64,000 nucleotides of DNA. Origin: Schistosoma mansoni (lineage: Eukaryota; Platyhelminthes; Trematoda; Strigeidida; Schistosomatidae). The position numbers were made by a program, and so were the translations under genes. Of this stretch, positions 12,165-22,914 are shown piece after piece. The stretch spans positions 2,106,425 through 2,170,424 of the forward strand of contig NW_017386006.1 of assembly GCF_000237925.1 (NCBI RefSeq), in the 5' to 3' direction. How positions within the stretch are numbered: position 1 is the stretch's first letter; each line of letters opens with the position of its first letter. The notes beneath the pieces were generated by a model. The model was not told the DNA's origin. It searched no databases and saw only the letters and a program-made list of their open reading frames with translations.

Positions 12165-12410
12165 ATTGGTTTTCATAGTTGAAAGCGTGAGTCAGTTGAA
12201 GCTAGACCACCATCGAAAACCTAGAAGCACTAGACGGCCGTTTCGTCCTACTATGGGACTCCTCAGCAGTGCGCATCCACGACCTCGCCTCGCGAGATTC
12301 AAACCCAGGAACTACCAGTCTCGCGCGAGTGCCCTTAACCGATAGACCATTGAGCCGGCATCCCATGGTATTTATGTCTAACTCCAACCAATCAACGAAG
12401 TTGGCTTGCT
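12165..12410 (-). mobile_element. SINE-B copy
   Basis: Nearly complete minus-strand copy with tail, ribozyme, tRNA-like region with A and B boxes, and the beginning of the leader (GCCGGCATCC on the plus strand). Confidence 0.85.
12222..12276 (-). ncRNA. Hammerhead ribozyme, complete core
   Basis: Stem I GCACTG pairs with TAGTGC. The core CTGAGGA, stem II GTCC/GGAC with a 7-nt loop, GAAA, the self-complementary stem III ACGGCCGT and the cleavage triplet GTC are all intact. With so short a stem III, schistosome-type hammerheads are thought to cleave best as dimers. One of the best-preserved ribozymes in the window. Confidence 0.75.
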
Positions 12411-12715
12411 TTACAAAACGGGGAATAACACATTTGAATTATCTATGAGATTAAATTTGAACCATATGTACATAAGAAATATGTTCTGTATCTGCACTCA
12501 ACTTTTCTGCAGACTATTATTATTATTATTACTAATGTATTTAACATATTTAGGTTAATAAAAACATTTCTCCTGCCAAACCACTTTCTATACCTGTTTG
12601 ATTTACGGCTCATACTTACTTCCGGTATCAATATATGTAACACTGTAATACTTTCACATTATTTTATTAATGAGATAAAAACACATTTCAGTTATTTTAT
12701 TTCATTGCAATAATA

Positions 12716-12930
12716 ACGTCACGGTGGTCTAGAAGTTGAACGTTCGCGTGCGATACTGAATGTCCTGGATTCGAGTTCCACGTATGGGATCATTCCATAC
12801 TAGGACGAAATAGCCGTCCAGTACTTTTAGGCTTTCATTGGTAGTCTAACTTAGATCAACTTTTGAATTCAAACTGAACATACTAAAATCTCTACAAATG
12901 CTCATACTGATAATAATTTATTACTTAATT
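12716..12930 (+). mobile_element. SINE-C copy
   Basis: tRNA-like region with GTGGTCTAGAAGTTGAACG and GGATTCGAGTTCC, part of a ribozyme (GGACGAAA, GCCGTCCAG) lacking the CTGANGA box, and the SINE-C tail (GTCTAACTTAGATC). Confidence 0.75.
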
Positions 12931-13515
12931 CACTGGTTTCTCATCTATTCTACGGTACATAAACATGTAGTGTTAACAAATTAATTTGTAAGCATTTGAA
13001 TCATCCTGTTGTTGAAGTTGATGACTGAGATTCGTTACTCTCTCTTTTGCTGAAAAAAAAGGATATGATCATTCAAACTATACGAGTTGCTACTGTAGCT
13101 TTATTACTCAGGATGCATGAACATTCACTGTTCACATTCCGCTACGGATCTGAGCCTGTCAAATTGTAATCAATATTTCAACATGTTAAAATATTACATA
13201 GAGTAATTAGCTGATGATTATTTTGACTCTTTTCATGTTGTTCTTAAAAGGTACCCAAGTAAATAACTTTAAATATAATTATTTGTCTCAGTCACTAAAG
13301 AAAACTTTATGAATAAATATCATATTTGATACTATTGGTTACCTATACGAATTTGAATGAAGTTAGAACAATAATTGAGGTAGAATAGTGCGAATACATT
13401 ATGTTTAATGGTGCCTCATCAGTTACTTACATCCATATTCATTATAAAGTGTAACAATGGGATATGATATAATATGAAGTAATCAGTATTGATATTGGTA
13501 AGTATAATAATAATA
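12931..13515. other. No gene recognised
   Basis: AT-rich; ends in a short TAA-repeat next to the following SINE. Confidence 0.5.
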
Positions 13516-13542
13516 ATAAGCAAAGATGGATAGTGGCTAGCA

Positions 13543-13593
13543 GTGGAATCCAGGACACGCGTTTCGTTCTATTTGGGACTCGTCAGTTGGATG
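13543..13593 (-). ncRNA. Hammerhead candidate, left arm
   Basis: Minus strand: CTGACGAG, stem II, CGAAAC, stem III CGCGTG and GTC before CTGG. Core complete; the stem I pair next to the core is A-C in this subcopy (ATCCAA against CTGGAT). Confidence 0.6.
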
Positions 13594-13677
13594 GCCGAGT
13601 GGATAACGCAATGGTGTTTGAAGCGAAAGGTACTGGTTTCGAGTCCCAGAGTGAACATCAACTCTGAGATGCATGTA

Positions 13678-13728
13678 CATCCAACTGACGAGTCCCAAAT
13701 AAGACGAAACACGCGTCCTGGATTCCAC
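13678..13728 (+). ncRNA. Hammerhead candidate, right arm
   Basis: Same architecture on the plus strand: CTGACGAG, stem II GTC/GAC with one mismatch, CGAAAC, ACGCGTC and CTGGATTCC. It carries the same stem I A-C mismatch as the left arm, which ties the two copies together. Confidence 0.6.
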
Positions 13729-13880
13729 TTCTAGCCACTATCCATCTTTGCTTATAATGCTTGTGAATTAAGGCAATATCGAAGCAATACGCACAGTATG
13801 CACATATGCCAATGAGAGACTGACCAGTTGCAGTCCTAAACATCAATGAGAAGATTCAAACAAACAATACTAAGTGAATT

Positions 13881-14264
13881 TAATAATAATAATATGTACA
13901 TGTACAAACAAGTGTGGGGTCATTTACAAAAAACCGTTACGCAATTCATCTAATGAATTTCCAATGTTACATAATTACCACCTCATTGATTTATAACTTC
14001 GAAATCTATTTTCAATTAATCTGAAACTTATATAAACTTTTCAAATCTCCCACACTTATCACACAATCCATTTGATTAATTTCCGGACTCAACATAATTA
14101 ATGTTTTTCATTCACATCAACAAATGACCTCACACTTACTTATTCACATATATATTCAAACGGTTGTAAACAGCTGATGAAAACCCATGAAATCAAAAAA
14201 AGGAAAAATCGTATTATTCTGCTTTAATTTCTGTTTTGACCTTATTATAAAATTAATTACAAGG
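13881..14264. other. No gene recognised
   Basis: AT-rich spacer. Confidence 0.5.
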
Positions 14265-14445
14265 GGTTTTGTAGAGATTTCAGTATTTTTCATAGTTAAA
14301 ATCATGAGTCCATTGAAGCTAGACCACCATGGAAAACCTGCTGAGGAGTCCCAAAATAAGACGAAACAGTCGTCAAACAGTGCTTCCAGTTTTTCCATGG
14401 TGGTCTAGCTTCAGTTGGCTTACGATTTCAACCATACAAACATAA
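14265..14445. mobile_element. SINE-B palindrome
   Basis: A minus-strand tail (14290-14340) faces a plus-strand ribozyme and tail (14340-14440). The two tails are inverted copies (CTAGACCACCATGGAAAA against TTTTCCATGGTGGTCTAG). The plus ribozyme keeps CTGAGGAG and GACGAAA. Its cleavage region reads GTCAAACAG, again with an A-rich insertion after GTC. Confidence 0.7.
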
Positions 14446-14491
14446 AATTAATCTTTTTTTAACATTAGCCGAAGTATAAATTTTTACTTAC

Positions 14492-15340
14492 TTGACATTT
14501 AATGATTAATTTATTATGTTGATAACCAAGTTTTCTTCTTTCTTCATTATTTGGTAAACTTTCTAAAAAACCAGCTAATGAGAATGCTGCACTAGCTGCA
14601 TTATATTCTTCAATTTTTTGTTGATCATAAAAAATATATTGAGCATATGTAGCTATATCTAATACAAAATGTCTTGGTGTTTTCCATCCTTTCATTTGTA
14701 AATATTTTAAACCATCTGGTGAAATTGGACGAAAATTACATATAGTAACTGATGGAAATGGACTAATTGTATGACGTAATACACGTGGTGGATGGATAAC
14801 ATTATATTCTAAATATTGTCTAGCTAAGAAAAACATACAAATAAAACAACCTAATATTAAAATACATACTAATATTAACCATAATGAACGTAAATAACGA
14901 TTATGTGCACGTACTATACGTGGTAGACCACGTATTGTAGTATTTTCACAAAAACGTTTTAATTCATCTAATATTATAACAGAAATATTATCATGTTTTA
15001 ATGGTGATGATGATGATGGCGGCGGTGGCGGTGGTGATGATGATGATGGTGGTGGTGGTTGTGATGATGATGATGAGGAGGAGGAGGAGGATCTTCCTGA
15101 ATTCTCTTTATTAACTTTAATGGAACCTGTTAAATTATGAACTGTATTATTTTGATTCAAATTAATATGACAATGATTAGTATTATCCATTGATAATGAT
15201 TTACTTGTTTGTTCATAACATTTTCTAATCTCTTGTATAAATATACAACATAATGGGCATATAGAATGTAAATTATGTCTTTCAGGATTTTCTATATTTC
15301 CGTTTTCATTAATAATATTGTTATCAGTAGCATCGGACAT
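14492..15340 (-). CDS. DEG/ENaC-type cation channel, first coding exon
   Basis: 283 codons from ATG at 15340 to a consensus donor (CAA|GTAAGT) at 14492; the rest of the gene is not found in the window. Degenerin/ENaC/ASIC proteins are trimeric, usually amiloride-sensitive, sodium-selective plasma-membrane channels with two membrane spans. Here there is a long cytoplasmic N-terminus with two CxxC-like cysteines, runs of Ser and Pro (residues about 80-115), the pre-M1 segment TTIRGLPRI, one hydrophobic span (about 152-175) and the post-M1 signature FPSVTICNF, which is diagnostic of the family. The gating motif normally reads His-Gly; here it is Arg-Gly. The second span and Cys-rich ectodomain must lie in exons at lower coordinates or beyond the window. 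A splice-acceptor-like CATTTTTAG just upstream suggests a 5' UTR intron. Confidence 0.85.
15000..15096. repeat. Trinucleotide microsatellite inside coding exon
   Basis: GAT/GGT/GGC/GAG triplet runs encode the Ser and Pro tracts of the channel N-terminus on the minus strand. In frame, so length variation would be tolerated. Confidence 0.9.
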
Positions 15341-15763
15341 TATTCTTTTTTTCTAAAAATGAAATAATGAAATCACATAAAATCAAATTACCTTTTACAT
15401 AAGTTGAGGACTTATTCATTTTATATACAGAATACCTTGTTCTGATTGGCTTACAGAGACAAACTTTGATTGGTTATACACTGAAGTTATTTTTTTGGTT
15501 GATATCATGTTGTTTTTCTGTAATACTTATGGATACAACTCTACATTTTGAAGGTATTCAACAAGAAGACCTAGACTTGGATTTCAGGTTAGTAAGTAGT
15601 ACCAATAGTGTATATTTTATCGTTATTAATAACAAAATTGAAGATAAAACTTGGTAATGATTGTCGACCAGCAGAAAATGAAATCACAGAAGTTCCTTCT
15701 GGTTTGCCCTAAAAAAACTGCATTGAGATACTGACTTATTTAGATCAATAATTATTATTTTAT

Positions 15764-15850
15764 TCTCTGAAGAAGTGGCTTACACTGAGTCACGAAACGT
15801 CAGAAAATCTAATTTTTTCTACTCATTGGGATATTATTAATATATTAATC
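15764..15850 (+). repeat. P1 repeat motif
   Basis: Contains GAAGAAGTGGCTTACA, CGAAACGTCAGAAA and TTCTACTCATTGGGATAT. The same string recurs at 16925-17030 (minus), 17955-18030 (plus) and as an inverted pair at 60821-60939. It is a dispersed element end of unknown class. Confidence 0.65.
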
Positions 15851-16364
15851 TATTTGTAATAATTATAAAGTTATTAAATCCCACTCAAGATTATCGACAT
15901 CTAGTATAACCATAGCTTATGGTAAATTTGTCTTTTATCAAACAGAAGAAAAATACGACATATGAATTTACGATTGAGACTAAGAAAAGTTTGATTCTGC
16001 AGAGTTCTAACTGCCGCTAAAGTTTGGCTGTACAAATATCGTAAATAATTTAATTTACTTATAAAGGAGTGAGGTTTGAAAACTAAGAAGCATTGAAAAG
16101 CTAATTCATTCTAGTCTAAATCTCCTCAGTATTGTGTTTTCTCAACTTCACACAGAATCAAAACTAGACTCTCATAGATTTGTGATAAATACCATACTTA
16201 AGAGGTATTAAGTTTATATCAAATGGTTTATAACAACGAATTCACTTACTATAAGATGTCTTGTTAATTCTGCTTTGAAAAGTAGTTTAGCATTAAGTAT
16301 AAAAACTTATTTCTGCATTAGATACACTAACAAACGATATCCAGCAGTTATTCTACCACAAATC
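15851..16364. other. No gene recognised
   Basis: AT-rich, no supported signal. Confidence 0.5.
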
Positions 16365-16845
16365 CTTCTAGGTTTTCGATGGTGGTCTAGCTTCAATTGA
16401 CTCATGATTTCAACTATGAAAATACTAAATTCTCCACAAAACCCCCTTCTAATAATGATCATATGCTCACTGGTGACTGATTTCAAGAGATATTTCCTTG
16501 AGTTCTAGTGAGAAGCAGTGACCAATGGAGTTCAACCAAGTCTGTTGTAGAGATATCAACTCACTGAAGACAATTGGTGAATGGTTGCTCAACTTCGTGG
16601 ATTGGTTAAGGTTAGACATTAACACCGTTGGATGTCAGCTCAGTGGTGTAGTGGTTAAGCGCTCGCGCGCGAGACTGATAGGTCCTGAGTTCGAATCTGG
16701 CGAGTGCGGGATCGTGCACTGATGAGCACTGATTGAGCACTGCTGATGAGTACCATAATAGGACGAAACGGCCGTCCAGTGATTCCAGGTATTCGATGGT
16801 GGTCTAGCTTCAATTGACTTATGATTTCAATTATGAAAATTATAA
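16365..16845 (+). mobile_element. SINE-B tandem dimer
   Basis: Order along the plus strand: SINE-B tail (16375-16430), leader (16440-16640), tRNA-like part with box A GTGGTGTAGTGG and box B GAGTTCGAATCTGG, ribozyme, second tail (16790-16845). A tail before the leader and another at the end means more than one unit length is present, head to tail. Confidence 0.8.
16716..16790 (+). ncRNA. Hammerhead candidate with iterated core box
   Basis: Core CTGATGAG (16743), stem II, GACGAAA, ACGGCCGT, GTC before CAGTG; stem I CACTG/CAGTG. Upstream, CACTGATGAG and CACTGATTGAG repeat the core box twice more, an apparent slippage triplication. Stem II has one A-G mismatch. Confidence 0.65.
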
Positions 16846-16924
16846 GAAAAGAACAAAATAGTCATATCATATGAAGATTATTTAAATAAATTTAAATAAT
16901 GACTAAATAAAGATAAAACGAAAT

Positions 16925-17050
16925 TGATAATAAATATAATTTTTGCTATATATACCAATGGGTAGAAAAATTTATATTTCTGACATTTCGTGACTTCATG
17001 TAAGCCACATCTTCAGGGTAAATAAGTAACTGAGTCAAAATTAATACAAG
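16925..17050 (-). repeat. P1 repeat motif
   Basis: Inverted copy of the 15764 motif (on the plus strand TTTCTGACATTTCGTGACTT and TAAGCCACATCTTCAGGG). Confidence 0.6.
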
Positions 17051-17099
17051 TTTAAATAGTACAATGGAAACAATCTAGAATATCTGGAACTCATCACTA

Positions 17100-17617
17100 T
17101 ACATCAAATTTATTGACTATGAGAAGGCGTCTGACAGCGTGGACAGGAGAACATTATGGAAACTTCTTTGACACTATGGAGTTCCTCAGAAGATTGTCAA
17201 CATTATCCAAAACTCATACGATGGACTACAGTGCAAATTGGTGCATGGAGGACAGCTGACAGATGCATTTCCAGTAAAGACCGGAGTCAGACAAGGCTAT
17301 CTACTCTCCCCATTCCTCTTCCTTCTAGTGATTGACTGGATTATGAAGAATTCGACATCGGAGGGGGAACACGGAATACAATGGACATCTCAGAATCAAT
17401 TAGACGATTCTGACTTCGCAGATGACCTAGCCCTCCTATCTCATACATACAAAGAAATACAGACGAAGACAACAAATGTAGCCGCAGCCTCTGTAACAAT
17501 AGGCCACCACATTCACAAAGGAAAAAGCAAGATCCTGAAATACGACACAGAGAACATCAACCCAATCACACTTGATGGTGAAACTATGGAAGAGGTGGAA
17601 ACATTCAAGTACCTGGG
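17100..17617 (+). mobile_element. RTE reverse transcriptase fragment
   Basis: About 170 codons of RT palm: FIDYEKA..DSVDR, VKTGVRQG, SPFLF and the catalytic FADDLALLSH, running to TFKYLG where an assembly gap begins. Open throughout, so younger than the other RTE pieces. It is the internal segment deleted from the copy at 24.1-26.8 kb. No endonuclease precedes it. Confidence 0.9.
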
Positions 17618-17817
17618 NNNNNNNNNNNNNNNNNNNNNNNNNNNNNNNNNNNNNNNNNNNNNNNNNNNNNNNNNNNNNNNNNNNNNNNNNNNNNNNNNNN
17701 NNNNNNNNNNNNNNNNNNNNNNNNNNNNNNNNNNNNNNNNNNNNNNNNNNNNNNNNNNNNNNNNNNNNNNNNNNNNNNNNNNNNNNNNNNNNNNNNNNNN
17801 NNNNNNNNNNNNNNNNN
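17618..17817. other. Assembly gap (200 N)
   Basis: Exactly 200 Ns, a conventional gap size, so the true distance is unknown. The left edge lies inside RTE coding sequence while the right edge is not recognisable as RTE. Confidence 0.98.
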
Positions 17818-17954
17818 TCAAGAGTTAAATTCATTATACAATCGCTGCTGTTCAAGGAACTGAAGAGCACGTGTACTCCTTATTTAGAACTTATGCATCT
17901 TGCTCAACTTGTACTAATTTAGTTTGTATTAATCATTACCAAGTTACTTATCTA

Positions 17955-18035
17955 CCTTGTCGAAGAAGCTTACCTTTACTCACCAAATGTCAGAAATATA
18001 AATTTTTCTACTCATTGGGATATAACAAAAAAATT
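17955..18035 (+). repeat. P1 repeat motif
   Basis: Diverged copy: TCGAAGAAGCTTACCTTTAC then AAATGTCAGAAATA and TTCTACTCATTGGGATAT. Confidence 0.55.
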
Positions 18036-18303
18036 TTCCCATTACTAACTTTCTACTCAATGTTCAGTTTATTTGAAACTATCGACCCCCACCATGGTAA
18101 TGATACCTAAAAACTAAATTAGTTGTATTTCTGTCATACATTTCCATTAACAAAAGAGATTTTTAAATGAATTTAAATCATGAAAATAATGAACCACAGA
18201 TATATATGTATGTATGTTTTCAAATGTTTTGTTTAGGGGTAACTAAAGCATTCGAAATTCCTAAAATCAATTAATACCGTCTTAAAACTTGTGATGCTCA
18301 TAT

Positions 18304-18605
18304 TGTGGTGTGGTTTACTTATATCCATATAAGTAGTATATGGCGATGGTTAGATATAGAATGTACTTTGGCAGAATACCGATAAGGAAAGAACTGAAAT
18401 GAAGCGCAATCGGTACGAAAATGCATGAACAATGAAATCAGAGAAGATGAACTAATATTTACAGAAGGAACAGTGAAGATTGAGACAATTGATTGTTATT
18501 TTGCAAATTAACTGTTCATTGTATGGTTATCAGAATTTAGTGAGATAGTCTGTAATTTGTGATTAAATAGATTCGATTGTCCCCACTCGTGTTTTGTTCA
18601 CTACA
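18304..18605 (+). mobile_element. Solo LTR (Gypsy type)
   Basis: 302 bp opening TGTGGTG and closing CACTACA (imperfect inverted termini), flanked by a 4-bp target duplication ATAT. No internal region adjoins it, so it is probably left by LTR-LTR recombination. The same family recurs at 20032-20338 (minus) and 54936-55204 (plus). Confidence 0.8.
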
Positions 18606-18959
18606 ATATGTAAAATATTTGGTCATAAACGATTAATATGACTTAAATTCATTTCCTTGAAATCTTTTTGAGGTATAATGTAGTGTTTACTAAATCTCTG
18701 TAGTTACTTTTAGTAATATTTATCATGATTTTCATTTCTATGCTGTACGAACTGTAAGTTCATGAACTCAATTGTTGTGTGTTTCATACAATATTCTCAC
18801 ATGTTTCTCGGACTGTAAACACGACATTTGAAAGGCCGGATAAGTACTTTAAAGTATTCTGTATTATTCAGAATTGAAAACACATGTGATTACGTATATA
18901 CGATGCAACATTATGAAAAGGTAAGAATTACTTTGCAATAAAATGAGAGTAGTAATAAC

Positions 18960-19335
18960 ATAACTCCATTTGTAGCACTTCTAAGGTTACTGCAGGTCCC
19001 AGGCCCGCACGACGCAGAAGGTTTTAGAATGGGGTCAGCAACTCCATCCCGTGAAAAACAACTTTGGTATCAAGATGCTAACCAGAATAAATAATTCGAA
19101 CCATTTAAACTCTTCCCTCAGAGTTCAAGGAATAATTATGACGCCTCATGATGAAAGCCAAGATTCTTCGAAAGTCACGAGGCCGAGGCCCCTTCTAACA
19201 ACCAGAGTAACAATCAACATAGGTTCATAGAACGTCCGGATAATGTGAGAGACCGGGAAGACCAGTTAAATAGCAATCGAAATAAGGAGATACAAATTGG
19301 CAATACTTGGAATCAGCGAAACCCATCGGAGAGAG
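18960..19335 (+). mobile_element. RTE 5' region fragment
   Basis: Matches 24.09-24.47 kb across the 5' untranslated part and the first codons of the endonuclease; it stops abruptly at AACCCATCGGA. No coding capacity. Confidence 0.8.
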
Positions 19336-20031
19336 GGTGGACCCTCCCCACTCTCGGCCGTACCAGAGCATTCGGGGATCACTCATTAATAGGTTTTTAA
19401 AGTCGAAAGTAGATCTCCTTATTTTTCGATCAGTGCAACTACATTAGGAGTTTTATGCGCATTTATACACACAATTGAAAAGAACATAAAAGACAATAGT
19501 AACTTTTCAAATAAACTATGAAGCTGAAAAAAGAACCGTAAAACCATTCGTAAAATACTTTCATTATACTACAAATTTCCTTCATCCATTTCCTGTGTTC
19601 GTTTTCATATCATTTGAATACATTCGTATATTTGTTTTAGTATATATTGATTGCGGAGTAATAATTTTCTTTTTCATCTTCTCATTTCATTTCAAACAAA
19701 CAACATTATCACATCAAACGATTTGAATGGGTGACTGTTTTTTTCTCTATTTATCTATTTATTGTTATACTTATCATCAAGTTAATGTTATTACATTATA
19801 TAAACCGATTAATAGTTCAGTATAAATTATGTTTAGTTTCCCGGTTGTTGTTGGTTTTTTTTTCAATTTTACAAATTACTTTCTCATTTATAAATATCAT
19901 TCCCATTTATAATCATACAATTCTGACAGCATCATGTGGGTAATGTATAATATGTACTAAAAAATATTTTTAAAAATTTATTACACTGTACTTTGGTAAA
20001 TTACCTAATATATAAGACTAATGACTGATAC
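19336..20031. other. No gene recognised
   Basis: A 70-codon hydrophobic frame at 19731-19943 reflects T-rich DNA; no splice or family support. Confidence 0.4.
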
Positions 20032-20338
20032 TGTCGTGATAAACAAGAACACTGGGTGGGCACAATCGAATGTATTGAAGCACAAATTACAGACTATTTC
20101 ATTAAATTCTAATAACCACACAGTAAACAGTTAATTTACAAAATAACAATTAATTGTCTCAATCTTCACTGTTCCTTCTGCAAATATCAATCCGTCTTCT
20201 GTGATTTCATTATTCATGCATTTTCCTACCAATTACGCTTTATTCCTGTTCTTTCCTTATCGATCTTCTGTCAAAATACATTCTATGTCTGATCATCACA
20301 ATATACTACTTATATGGATATAAGTAGACCATACCACA
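20032..20338 (-). mobile_element. Solo LTR (Gypsy type)
   Basis: Reverse-orientation relative of the 18304 LTR: minus strand opens TGTGGTATGG and closes CACGACA. The flanking 4-mers (ATAC, ATGT) do not match, so the target duplication has decayed or the ends were rearranged. Confidence 0.75.
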
Positions 20339-20804
20339 ATGTTACCTAAAAGTTAGTTCTTCTTTCATATTATAATATTAGCAAGTATATATATCAACTT
20401 TTTACTATTTACAAATCGGTTGTTTTTTTCCTTTTCTAAAAAATCTGTATAATTTTTAATTGATATTTCTTTTTGATCATACGTTGTGTGTTTGTTGTTG
20501 TTGCTTTCAAATAGATTTTTTTTCTTTTTTTTAATTACAATAATAAAACAGAAAACTGAGTAAAGTATAATACAAATGTTTTACGTATATTTTTGATAAT
20601 AAACGCCATAGAAACTCCCATAAAATTTCAGAAATCAAACAGATTATTATTATTATTACGGGGACTGGATAAAAAGTTATCATGAAAGGATTGGTCGTGA
20701 CCAAAAACTAATTCGATAATCTGAAGTGAATCGTAGATAAAATGAGAAAAACAAAACATAATAATTTAGAAAATTAAAATTATGTTAGAAGAGAATAGAA
20801 TGGT
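20339..20804. other. No gene recognised
   Basis: T-rich tracts; nothing supported. Confidence 0.5.
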
Positions 20805-21345
20805 GTTTTGTGGAGATTTTAGTAATTTTATATTTATAGGAGTCCCATAATAGGACGAAACGGCCATCAAGCAGTGCTTCCAGGTTTTCTATGGTGGTCT
20901 AGCTTCAATTGACTCATGATTTCAACCATATAAAATTACTGAAGTCTCCACAAAAACCCCCTTCTATTAATGATCATATGCTCACTGGTGACTGGCACTA
21001 TCAGGTATTTCCTGGAGTTCTAGTGAGAAGCAGTGACCAGTGGAGTTCAACCAGGTCTTTTGGGAGATATCAACTCACTGAAGACATTGGTGGATGTGTC
21101 GCTCAATTTCGTGGATTGGTTGAAGTTAGAGATTAACACCATAGGATGCCGGCCGGCTCAGTGGTCTAGAGGTTAAGTGCTCTGCCGCGAGACTGATAGG
21201 TCCTAGGTTCGAATCTCGCGAGGTGAGGTCGTGCATGAGCACTGATGAGGAGCCCCACAATAGGACGCAACGGCCTTCCAGATTTTCCATAGTGGTCTAG
21301 CTTCAATTAATTCATGATTTCAATTATACAGATGAGAATAATTGA
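20805..21345 (+). mobile_element. SINE-B tandem, more than one unit
   Basis: A first ribozyme lacking its CTGA box (20838-20880), tail, leader, tRNA-like part with box A GTGGTCTAGAGG and box B GGTTCGAATCTCG, second ribozyme (21235-21285), second tail. In the second ribozyme GAAA reads GCAA, a change of an invariant base. Confidence 0.8.
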
Positions 21346-21389
21346 TTTAGTCTATTTTTCTTCTTACTATAGTTAGTATATGCGGGTTA

Positions 21390-21600
21390 TTGAATTATAT
21401 AGTTTACATCATGAGCCGATGTTTGTTAGACCATCATTGAAAACACAAAAATACTGGATAGAAGTTCTGTCAACGTTTGAGACTACTCAGAAATTTGAAA
21501 CCATAAAACCACTAGGGATTGAACCCAAGAATTTTAGGTCAACCCGGGTGCTCTTAATCTTCAGATCATTAGTTTACTAGCCAATAGTTTATGTGCTTAA
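21390..21600 (-). mobile_element. Ancient SINE-B/C copy
   Basis: Tail-, ribozyme- and box B-like segments are all recognisable but heavily mutated. The 66-codon frame over it is repeat-derived. Confidence 0.5.
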
Positions 21601-22914
21601 CTTCAGTCAATTCGTGTTATTACTCAGGAGTCTTTGAATATCCTTGATAATTCATGAACTTGCCACCTTCTGAAGTATTATATGACTTTCTCTGTGGTGT
21701 AAAAGCCTTTCACAAATACATAGAATGTAATAATACGTTAACTTTTAAAGGCATCTAACATCTAAATATTGTACACGTAATATCTAAGGAATTAGAGTGC
21801 AGACCATATTTTAAACTGATTGACAGGATTTAATCATCAAAGAGAACTAGACAAATATCTGTCTACTATATAAATCATTCCAAATCAATGCTCTGTTTGA
21901 TAATATTTTCCAAAACTATTTCTGTAGTTATTGAAATCTAGATGGAAATTCCTTCTGTCAGGATCAAACAACAAAATGACAGAATCTTAAGAAAGACCCC
22001 TTTAAGTTGAAAGTTTGGACTAATCTCACAAGCATCAAGAGTTATAGGCGTAGATACACCAAAATGTGTGAAAAGTCAAACAAAAAAGTTTTTGGTGGGA
22101 TAGTTTGTATTTAAAAGATGATTTGAATAAACCATATTTGTACATTCATGGTTGTTTTTGTTGTATCCCGTGAAGAATTATTAATGGTAACTTTGAGAAC
22201 TATTTATGGACCAATATGATATGTATATTTCCTGTTGTATAATTGTTAAGTAATTAAAGTATCCATATTTGTGTCTCTCTTATTATAAGCTTTATTTTGA
22301 TTTATAGACTAATACTGTACGATTTGCCATTCCTTAGTTATCTCCAGTCTACTGATTACTGATCCCCCTATTCACAGCCACATTTGGCCAAGTCTTGTAC
22401 AAATGTTGCCTTCTATTTTATGCTACGATGTGGTCACTTTGTTTGGTAATATAAACCCAGTATGTTTGAGAATAATGATCCATATTGCAGAGGATGTTAT
22501 TGGTGTTCTGGACTTAACTGGCTGGGTTAAACAGAAGGTAAGACTGATAAGTACTCAAGACTGCTCATACTACTTTTGTGTATTATTGACCCGAACGATA
22601 ATTCACTCCACTCTGAATGGTGGGGATCATCACATCCTATATCAAACAGGGCACGTACGCACTCATTCGATATAACAATTGGGCAAGCACTCACCCAATC
22701 GATATAACAGTGTTGAATGTATTTCGTTAACTGTGTCAAAAAGAAATAAAATTATGAAGTGTTTATTGTCTTCCTAGACGATATCGTCAGTTCGACTCTA
22801 AAGTATAACTAATTTTGTCGTCAATAAATAGAAATTGAATGATTTCCAAACAAATAATCCAATTCAAAGAACACAACAATCTATTGTATTATACATCACT
22901 AGTAATTCATTTAG
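21601..22914. other. No gene recognised
   Basis: Unassigned; the frames at 22403-22739 on both strands show no domain or splice signal. Confidence 0.45.

Larger units (their letters stand above)
13516..13880. mobile_element. SINE-A with opposed hammerheads
   Basis: A plus-strand tRNA-like unit (GGCCGAGTGG near 13593; GTTTCGAGTCC near 13637) sits between two 78-nt arms (13516-13593 and 13678-13755) that are inverted copies of each other at about 73/78 positions. Each arm contains a hammerhead, one per strand. The plus-strand copy continues into the normal SINE-A flank to 13880. The two 63-codon open frames over it are repeat-derived. Confidence 0.85.

Noticed and set aside
17618-17870. Open frames across the N run
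   Set aside because: Translation through Ns is meaningless; only the part before 17618 is supported.
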